From positions 1 through 10,000 of the forward strand of contig JAIWNN010000113.1 in assembly GCA_020216805.1 (NCBI GenBank): DNA of 10,000 nucleotides, read 5' to 3'. This stretch comes from Desulfarculus sp. (GTDB taxonomy: Bacteria; Desulfobacterota; Desulfarculia; Desulfarculales; Desulfarculaceae). This document shows positions 5,302 through 10,000 of the stretch, in pieces. Numbering within the stretch: the stretch's first letter is position 1; each line of letters opens with the position of its first letter. Below the pieces are notes generated by a model. It did not search any database and had not been told where the DNA came from. It worked only from the letters and a program-made list of their open reading frames with translations. The translations under genes and the position numbers were made by a program.

Positions 5302-7522
5302 AATCGCGGATGAACACCTCGCGGGGGCGGCTGCCGTCGCTGGGCCCCACGATCCCCTCCCGCTCCATCTGCTCGATCATGCGCGCGGCCCGGTTGTAGC
5401 CCACCCTTAAGCGGCGCTGCACGTAGGAGATGGAGGCGTTGCCGGTCTCCTTGACCAGGGCCACCGCCTCGGCGTAGTGCTCGTCCACCTCGCCGCCGTC
5501 CGGCGTGTCCTGTTCGTCCTCATTGGCCCCGGCCACGATGGATTCGTCGTACTGCGGCCGGGCCTGGGATTTCCAGAACTCCACCACCGCCTCGATCTCG
5601 CGGTCGGTGACCAGGGCGGCATGGGAGCGCTTCAGCGCCGAGGAGCCCGGGGGCATGAAGAGCATGTCGCCGTTGCCCAGCAGGTGCTCGGCCCCCTGGC
5701 TATCCAGGATGGTGCGGCTGTCCACCCGGCTGCTGACCTGGAAGCTGATGCGGGCCGGGAAGTTAGCCTTGATCAGGCCGGTGATGACGTCCACGCTGGG
5801 CCGCTGGGTGGCCAGCACCAGATGGATGCCGGCGGCGCGGGCCATCTGGGCCAGGCGGGTGATGTGGGCCTCCACCTCCTTGGAGGCCACCATCATCAGG
5901 TCGGCCAGCTCGTCGATGATCACCAGGATGTAGGGCAAGGGGCTCAGCCGGGCCGGGTGCTCGGGGTCGGTGGCCGCCCCGCCGGGTCCGCCGTCGCTGG
6001 GGGCGAGCAGACCCTCTTTTTCCAGGCGCTGGTTGAAGGAGCGGATGTTGCGCACCCCGGCTTGGGCCAGGAGCTCATAGCGCCGCTCCATCTCGCCCAC
6101 CGCCCACTTCAGGCCGGCGGTGGCCTCCTTGGGCTGGGTGATGATGGGGTAGAGCAGGTGGGGGATGTCGGCGTAGGTGGAGAGCTCGATCCGCTTGGGG
6201 TCCACCATCAACAGGCGCACCTCGTCCGGGGTGGCCTTGTAGAGGATGGATAGCACCATGGTGTTGACGAAGACGCTCTTGCCGCTGCCGGTGGCCCCGG
6301 CGATGAGCAGGTGGGGCATCTTGGTCAGGTCCTCCACCACCGGCTGGCCCAGGATGTCCTTGCCCAGGGCCACGGTCAGGGGCGAAGCGGCCCGCTGATA
6401 CTCGGGCGAGGCCAACAGCTCGCGCAGATAGACCGTCTCCCGCTGGGGGCTGGGGATCTCGATGCCGATCACCGCCTTGCCCGGGATGGGGGCCACGATG
6501 CGGATGGAGTGGGCCCGCAGGTTGAGGGCCAGGTCGTCGGCCAGGCCCGCCACCTTGCTGATCTTCACCCCCGGCGCGGGTTTGAACTCGTACATGGTGA
6601 CCACCGGCCCTGGGGCCACTTCCACCACCTGGCCCTGCACCCCGAAGTCCAGCAGCTTCTCCTCCACCAGGCGGGAGTTGAGGCGCAAGGTCTCCTCCTG
6701 GTCGGGAGGACGCTGGCCCTGGGGCTCGGCCAACAGGTCCAGGGAGGGCAACCGGAACTGGCCGCGCACAAAGGGCAACGGGGCCTGGGCCACCGGGGCG
6801 GCGGGGGTGAGGCGGGGCTTGATGCGCGGGCCGTTGCTCGCGGCGGCCTGGCGGCGCTTGGGCGGCTGGGTCGGTGAATGGGCTGGTGGGGTTTGGTCCA
6901 GCTCGTCCGCGGCGGGTTCGGGCGCGACCCAGAGCGGTTCGGGGGCGGGAGCGGGGATCGGCTCCAGCTCCGGAGGGCGGGGGCCGCCGGGCAGCACCGG
7001 CCACAGGGCCCAGGCCACCGGCGACAGGCCCACCAGGCATAGCAGGCTCAGCAGCAGCCAGGTCCAGAACGGATCGAGCAGGCGCACCAGGTCCTCGGCC
7101 ACCGCCCGGCCGGCCGGGCCGCCCAGGGGCCAGGCCACCCCGCCGATGCTGAAACTGCCGCTGGAAAGCCCCAGCAGGGCGGCCAAGACCAGGGTGGTCC
7201 AGAGCCCGGCGGCGAGCAGCGGCATGGTCCATACCCAATCCCGCCGCCGCAGGCAGAGCCAGGCCGCCAGGGCCAGGAACAAGGGCCCCAGCCAGACGGC
7301 CAGCCCGGCCAGCTCATAGGCCAGCCAGGCCAACAGCGCCCCGGTCGAGCCCAAAAAGTTGCGCACCGGCGGCTGGCCCGGGCGCAGGGGGGTGGGGTCG
7401 GCGGGGTGGAAGGTGAGCAGGACCACCACCGCCAGGGCGGCGGCGATCCAGAGCAGCACCGAGATCATGGCCCGGGGCCAGAGCCGGGGCGGGGCGGGTT
7501 CTTGCTTGGCGCGGGGGGGCAT
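5300..7522 (-). CDS. ftsK: DNA translocase FtsK/SpoIIIE
   Basis: This 740-residue septal DNA pump clears and aligns chromosome termini during division. The N-terminus has about four membrane segments (roughly 19-37, 62-91, 97-120 and 152-175). A Pro/Ala-rich linker follows (about 178-275), and then the alpha/beta motor: Walker A GATGSGKS at 409-416 and Walker B LVIIDELAD at 533-541. The C-terminal winged-helix gamma domain (about 680-740, with SYVQRRLRVGYNRAARMIEQM) reads polar DNA motifs and activates XerCD at dif. The linker is short, so this is the SpoIIIE-like size class and not the long E. coli form. The start at 7522 is supported by GAGGAG just upstream. The gene lies 93 bp downstream of plsC on the same strand, with its own promoter overlapping the plsC stop. 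All key residues are present. Confidence 0.96.
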   Translation of the reverse strand: MPPRAKQEPAPPRLWPRAMISVLLWIAAALAVVVLLTFHPADPTPLRPGQPPVRNFLGSTGALLAWLAYELAGLAVWLGPLFLALAAWLCLRRRDWVWTMPLLAAGLWTTLVLAALLGLSSGSFSIGGVAWPLGGPAGRAVAEDLVRLLDPFWTWLLLSLLCLVGLSPVAWALWPVLPGGPRPPELEPIPAPAPEPLWVAPEPAADELDQTPPAHSPTQPPKRRQAAASNGPRIKPRLTPAAPVAQAPLPFVRGQFRLPSLDLLAEPQGQRPPDQEETLRLNSRLVEEKLLDFGVQGQVVEVAPGPVVTMYEFKPAPGVKISKVAGLADDLALNLRAHSIRIVAPIPGKAVIGIEIPSPQRETVYLRELLASPEYQRAASPLTVALGKDILGQPVVEDLTKMPHLLIAGATGSGKSVFVNTMVLSILYKATPDEVRLLMVDPKRIELSTYADIPHLLYPIITQPKEATAGLKWAVGEMERRYELLAQAGVRNIRSFNQRLEKEGLLAPSDGGPGGAATDPEHPARLSPLPYILVIIDELADLMMVASKEVEAHITRLAQMARAAGIHLVLATQRPSVDVITGLIKANFPARISFQVSSRVDSRTILDSQGAEHLLGNGDMLFMPPGSSALKRSHAALVTDREIEAVVEFWKSQARPQYDESIVAGANEDEQDTPDGGEVDEHYAEAVALVKETGNASISYVQRRLRVGYNRAARMIEQMEREGIVGPSDGSRPREVFIRD

Positions 7523-7590
7523 CTACTCCTCGCCCGGGGGTTGCGGGGCTATCGCCGGGCGTGGTCCGATCCGCGCCCGCCGCTTGGCCC

Positions 7591-7619
7591 ACTCTAGGCC
7601 AGGGTCCGAGGGGCGTCAA
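7591..7619 (-). promoter_or_regulatory. Predicted ftsK promoter overlapping the plsC stop codon
   Basis: On the minus strand, TTGACG (7619-7614; 5 of 6 to TTGACA) is followed after exactly 17 nt by TAGAGT (7596-7591; 4 of 6 to TATAAT). The -35 box contains the TGA stop of plsC. This gives ftsK a start independent of plsC, with a leader of about 60 nt. Confidence 0.5.
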
Positions 7620-8347
7620 CCGGCCTGGTCCAGGAGTGCCTGGATCTTGCGGCGGGTCAGATCGGCCAGGGCCTCGCGGTCGCCCATTTTCAGGTGCTCG
7701 GTGGGGATGGGCTTGCCGACGATCACCCGGATCGGCCGGGGATTGAGTAGCTTGGACTTGGGCGCCAGGGCCAGGCGCGAGCCCACGATGGCCACCGGCA
7801 CCACCGGGCGTTTTGACTTCAAGGCCAGGGTGAAGCCGCCGCTCTTGAAAGGCAGCAGCTTACCGTCCACCGAGCGGGTGCCCTCGGGAAAGATCACCAC
7901 GCTCACCCCCTGCCGGATGCGTTCGGCGGCGCGGGCGATGCTCTCCATGGCCTTGCGGTGATCGCTGCGGTCGATGGCGATGTAGCCGGCCGCGGTCAGC
8001 GAGGGGCCGAAGATGGGAATCCGGAACAGCTCCTGCTTGGCGATCCAGCGGAAATTCTTGGGCAGCACCGTCAGCAACGCGGTGATGTCCAGGGCCGAGG
8101 AGTGGTTGCAGGCGAAGATGTAGTTGCCCCCCGGCTCCAGGTTCTCGCCGCCCTCCAGGTGGGCCGGGCAGCCGATTCCCCCGCCCAGGAGCCAGGCCCA
8201 GAAGTGGGCCACGTGCTGGGCCCGAGCGTCGCCCAGCTTGAGCCACCCCATGATGATCACCAAAGTGGCCAGGGGGATGGTGGTGATCAGCAACCAAAGC
8301 AGGGCCCAGCCGGACCAGATGTAACGCAGGGGTAGGGGCCAGTTCAT
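7616..8347 (-). CDS. plsC: 1-acyl-sn-glycerol-3-phosphate acyltransferase (PlsC family)
   Basis: This 243-residue acyltransferase probably adds the second acyl chain to lysophosphatidic acid, giving phosphatidic acid for membrane lipids. Block 1 is NHSSALD (81-87), with the catalytic H82 and D87 of the HX4D motif. Block 2 lies around the conserved region 110-126 (IPIFG, then GYIAIDR). Block 3 is FPEGTRS (153-159), and block 4 is VPVAIVGS (183-190). A hydrophobic N-terminal segment (about 12-34) anchors it to the inner membrane. Length is typical. The start at 8347 has a modest GAGG 9 nt upstream. The gene is divergent from ssb and upstream of ftsK. Specificity for LPA over related lysolipids cannot be told from the sequence. 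Confidence 0.92.
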   Translation of the reverse strand: MNWPLPLRYIWSGWALLWLLITTIPLATLVIIMGWLKLGDARAQHVAHFWAWLLGGGIGCPAHLEGGENLEPGGNYIFACNHSSALDITALLTVLPKNFRWIAKQELFRIPIFGPSLTAAGYIAIDRSDHRKAMESIARAAERIRQGVSVVIFPEGTRSVDGKLLPFKSGGFTLALKSKRPVVPVAIVGSRLALAPKSKLLNPRPIRVIVGKPIPTEHLKMGDREALADLTRRKIQALLDQAG

Positions 8348-8380
8348 GCGCTATCGCCTCGTTGCCCCCGGCGGGGCTGG

Positions 8381-8409
8381 TTGCCCGTGGGGAGGGGGTG
8401 TGCTAGATT
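8381..8409 (+). promoter_or_regulatory. Predicted ssb promoter
   Basis: TTGCCC (8381-8386) and TAGATT (8404-8409) are 17 nt apart, and the start codon lies 27 nt past the -10. Both boxes match 4 of 6. The leader would be about 20 nt and carry the GGGAGG ribosome binding site. Confidence 0.4.
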
Positions 8410-8435
8410 GTATCGATTAAATCTCGGGAGGTCCA
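8407..8435 (-). promoter_or_regulatory. Predicted plsC promoter, overlapping that of ssb
   Basis: On the minus strand, TGGACC (8435-8430; 4 of 6) is followed after 17 nt by TACAAT (8412-8407; 5 of 6). Its -10 overlaps the -10 of the opposing ssb promoter, and its -35 overlaps the ssb ribosome binding site. Confidence 0.35.
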
Positions 8436-8436
8436 C

Positions 8437-8847
8437 ATGGCACGTGGTGTTAATAAAGTCATTCTCGTCGGCAACCTGGGCGCGGACCCGGAGATGAAGT
8501 ACACCCCCAGCGGCACCCCCATCTGCACCTTCCGCCTGGCCACCAGCGAGACCTTCAAGGACCGGGACGGCAACCAGCAGGAGCGCACCGAATGGCACCG
8601 GGTGGTGGCCTGGTCCAAGCTGGCCGAGATTTGCGGCCAGTACCTGGCCAAGGGCCGTCAAGTCTACGTCGAGGGCAGCATCCGCACCCGGTCCTGGGAC
8701 GACAACGATGGCAACAAGCGCTTCATGACCGAGATCGTGGCCCGCGACGTCCAGTTCCTGGGCTCCGGGGCCGGCGGCGGATCCGCCGCGGGCGGCGGCG
8801 ATTTCGGCGGCCCGCCGCCCCTGGGCGACGACGACATCCCCTTCTAG
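8437..8847 (+). CDS. ssb: Single-stranded DNA-binding protein
   Basis: This 136-residue protein coats single-stranded DNA in replication, recombination and repair, acting as a tetramer in most bacteria. The OB fold spans about residues 1-108 and opens with [20 protein letters not shown], followed by conserved [13 protein letters not shown] and [10 protein letters not shown] segments. A very short Gly-rich linker (about 110-127) leads to the acidic tip DDDIPF, the docking site for partner proteins. GGGAGG lies 5 nt before the ATG. The linker is at the short end for the family. The gene is monocistronic by context: divergent from plsC and convergent with rplQ. Confidence 0.97.
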   Translation: MARGVNKVILVGNLGADPEMKYTPSGTPICTFRLATSETFKDRDGNQQERTEWHRVVAWSKLAEICGQYLAKGRQVYVEGSIRTRSWDDNDGNKRFMTEIVARDVQFLGSGAGGGSAAGGGDFGGPPPLGDDDIPF

Positions 8848-8903
8848 CCGCCGATGGGCCGCCCGCGCCAGGGATTATAAGGCGCGCAGGCTGACCAGAC
8901 AAG

Positions 8904-8942
8904 ACCGGGCGGGGCATCCTGTTGAGGACGGCCCCGCCCGGT
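8904..8942 (+). terminator. Terminator between convergent ssb and rplQ
   Basis: ACCGGGCGGGGC (8904-8915) and GCCCCGCCCGGT (8931-8942) form a perfect 12-bp stem. The apical part adds TCCT/AGGA around a GTTG loop. TTTGGTTT follows on the plus strand, so it fits ssb best; the minus side has a weaker tail but may also stop rplQ transcription. A smaller dyad, CGCGCC/GGCGCG (8864-8869 and 8881-8886), lies just upstream. Confidence 0.8.
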
Positions 8943-8965
8943 TTGGTTTCAGGCGCCCGGGGGCG

Positions 8966-9355
8966 TTATTTCTTCTCGGCGGCCTTTCCCGCCTCGGCGG
9001 CGGGGGAGACCAACTCCACCAGGGCCATGGGGGCGGCGTCGCCCCGGCGCACGCGGGTGGGGACGATGCGCACATAGCCGCTCATGCGGTCGGTGAAGCG
9101 TGTCTTGGCGTCGGCAAACAGCTTGCTACACACCTGATGGCTACGGATGAAGGCCTCGGCCTGACGCCGGGCGTGCAGATCGCCGCGCTTGGCCAGGGTG
9201 ATCATCTTCTCGGCCAGGGGCTTGAGGACCTTGGCCTTCACGGCGGTGGTCTCGATCTTCTCGTGCAGGAAGAGCGAGGTGACCATGTTGCGCAGCATGG
9301 CCTTGCGATGGGCCGTGGTGCGGGACAGACGGACGTTCACGCAACGGTGTCTCAT
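8966..9355 (-). CDS. rplQ: 50S ribosomal protein L17
   Basis: This 129-residue large-subunit ribosomal protein opens [20 protein letters not shown] and contains [15 protein letters not shown] and the terminal [12 protein letters not shown], all landmarks of bacterial L17. An Ala/Lys-rich tail of about 14 residues extends past the core. Its ATG overlaps the rpoA stop as ATGA (9352-9355), so it is translationally coupled to rpoA; AAGGA precedes the start inside the rpoA 3' end. rpoA-rplQ is the conserved distal end of the ribosomal alpha operon, and the convergent terminator after it marks the operon end. Confidence 0.97.
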   Translation of the reverse strand: MRHRCVNVRLSRTTAHRKAMLRNMVTSLFLHEKIETTAVKAKVLKPLAEKMITLAKRGDLHARRQAEAFIRSHQVCSKLFADAKTRFTDRMSGYVRIVPTRVRRGDAAPMALVELVSPAAEAGKAAEKK

Positions 9356-10000
9356 TTTTCCTTACCCCTGGCCTCCAGCTCCTCGCGGCTGGGGAAGCCG
9401 TCCAGCCCCATGCCGAGGGAAAGGCCCATCTCTGCCAGCATCTCCTTGATCTCGTTCAGGGATTTGCGGCCAAAGTTCTTGGTCTTGAGCATTTCGCTCT
9501 CGGTCCTCTGCACCAGCTCGCCGATGTACTTGATGTCGGCGTTCTTTAGGCAGTTGGCCGAGCGCACGCTGAGCTCCAGCTCGTCCACGGTGCGGAAGAG
9601 ATTGTCGTTGAGGGAGGGCTCCTCGCTGATCTCGATCTTCTCCGGCTCGGGCTCCTCGGGGAAGTTGATGAACAGGGAGAGTTGCTCCTTCAGGATCTTG
9701 GCGGCGTAGGCCACCGCGTCCTCGGGCCGCACCGCGCCGTTGGTGTGGACCTCCAGGGTTAGTCTGTCGTAGTCGGTGATCTGGCCCACGCGGGCCTGGG
9801 TCACCACGTAGTTGACCTTGGTGATGGGTGAGAAGGCCGCATCCAGGGCGATGACGCCGATGGGGTCCTCGGGGTTTTTATTACGATCGGCGGTGACGTA
9901 GCCCTTGCCGGTGGCCACGGTCAGCTCGGCGTCGATGCTGCCCTCTGGGCCCACGGTGCAGATGTGGTGCTCGGGATTGAGCACCTCCACCCCCGGCGGG
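9352..10000 (-). CDS. rpoA: DNA-directed RNA polymerase subunit alpha (5' end outside window)
   Basis: The last 216 residues of the alpha subunit are present; the start lies beyond the right edge. The visible part begins within the N-terminal domain ([15 protein letters not shown]), the region used for alpha dimerisation and core assembly. A charged linker follows ([17 protein letters not shown]), then the C-terminal domain with [20 protein letters not shown] and [15 protein letters not shown], which bind UP elements and activators. An apparent GTG start at 9990 is inside the domain and should not be taken as the gene start. The normal family length is about 330-345, so roughly 120 residues are missing. 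It overlaps rplQ by 4 bp. Confidence 0.97.
   Translation of the reverse strand, partial: PPGVEVLNPEHHICTVGPEGSIDAELTVATGKGYVTADRNKNPEDPIGVIALDAAFSPITKVNYVVTQARVGQITDYDRLTLEVHTNGAVRPEDAVAYAAKILKEQLSLFINFPEEPEPEKIEISEEPSLNDNLFRTVDELELSVRSANCLKNADIKYIGELVQRTESEMLKTKNFGRKSLNEIKEMLAEMGLSLGMGLDGFPSREELEARGKEK

Noticed and set aside
6075..7238. Long alternative frame inside ftsK on the same strand
   Set aside because: The Pro/Gly/Arg-rich product has no domains, whereas the ftsK frame carries intact Walker motifs and the gamma domain.
9988..9990. GTG as an rpoA start at the right edge
   Set aside because: The frame continues open through the edge (P-P-G before V), and the preceding residues fit the alpha N-terminal domain. 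The gene is simply cut by the window.

Overview
The window is GC-rich, gene-dense bacterial chromosome. The gene content suggests a Desulfobacterota-type anaerobe ('Deltaproteobacteria'): an Hdr-type membrane redox module, a selenocysteine-containing peroxiredoxin, and housekeeping genes (rpoA-rplQ, ssb, ftsK, plsC, xth). This assignment is inferred from content; no phylogenetic marker was compared.

Layout. (1) Positions 1-103 hold two strong hairpins. (2) Positions 115-2658, minus strand, hold a two-gene redox operon. The upstream gene encodes a NarI-like di-heme cytochrome b with an added c-type heme site and four [4Fe-4S] motifs. The downstream gene, 3 bp away, encodes an HdrB-like protein with two CCG domains. 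A perfect 8-bp-arm dyad lies about 120 bp upstream of the operon. (3) A small FmdB-type zinc-ribbon gene (minus) and exonuclease III (plus) diverge from a compact region with a plausible promoter for each. (4) Positions 4050-4508 look empty by long-ORF criteria but hold a 32-residue single-pass membrane protein gene with a good ribosome binding site, then a promoter/operator region. (5) Positions 4509-5234 encode an AhpC-family peroxiredoxin whose peroxidatic cysteine codon is TGA. A SECIS-like hairpin with a GGUC loop follows at the expected distance, so the frame is read as one selenoprotein and not as two broken ORFs. (6) A strong terminator separates it from the convergent ftsK (minus). 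plsC lies upstream of ftsK, and a good ftsK promoter overlaps the plsC stop codon. (7) plsC and ssb diverge from overlapping promoters. (8) ssb converges with the distal end of the ribosomal alpha operon (rpoA-rplQ, minus, ATGA overlap); rpoA runs off the right edge.

How it fits together. The redox operon probably moves electrons between a periplasmic or quinone pool and a cytoplasmic HdrB-type thiol/disulfide site. The selenoperoxiredoxin and exonuclease III fit oxidative-damage defence in an anaerobe, but they are not evidently one operon. The selenoprotein needs SelA, SelB, SelC and SelD encoded elsewhere. The most interesting points are the selenoperoxiredoxin, which lacks the usual C-terminal resolving cysteine and carries an optional N-terminal Cys-containing extension; the multi-cofactor cytochrome b/HdrC protein; and the small membrane protein.
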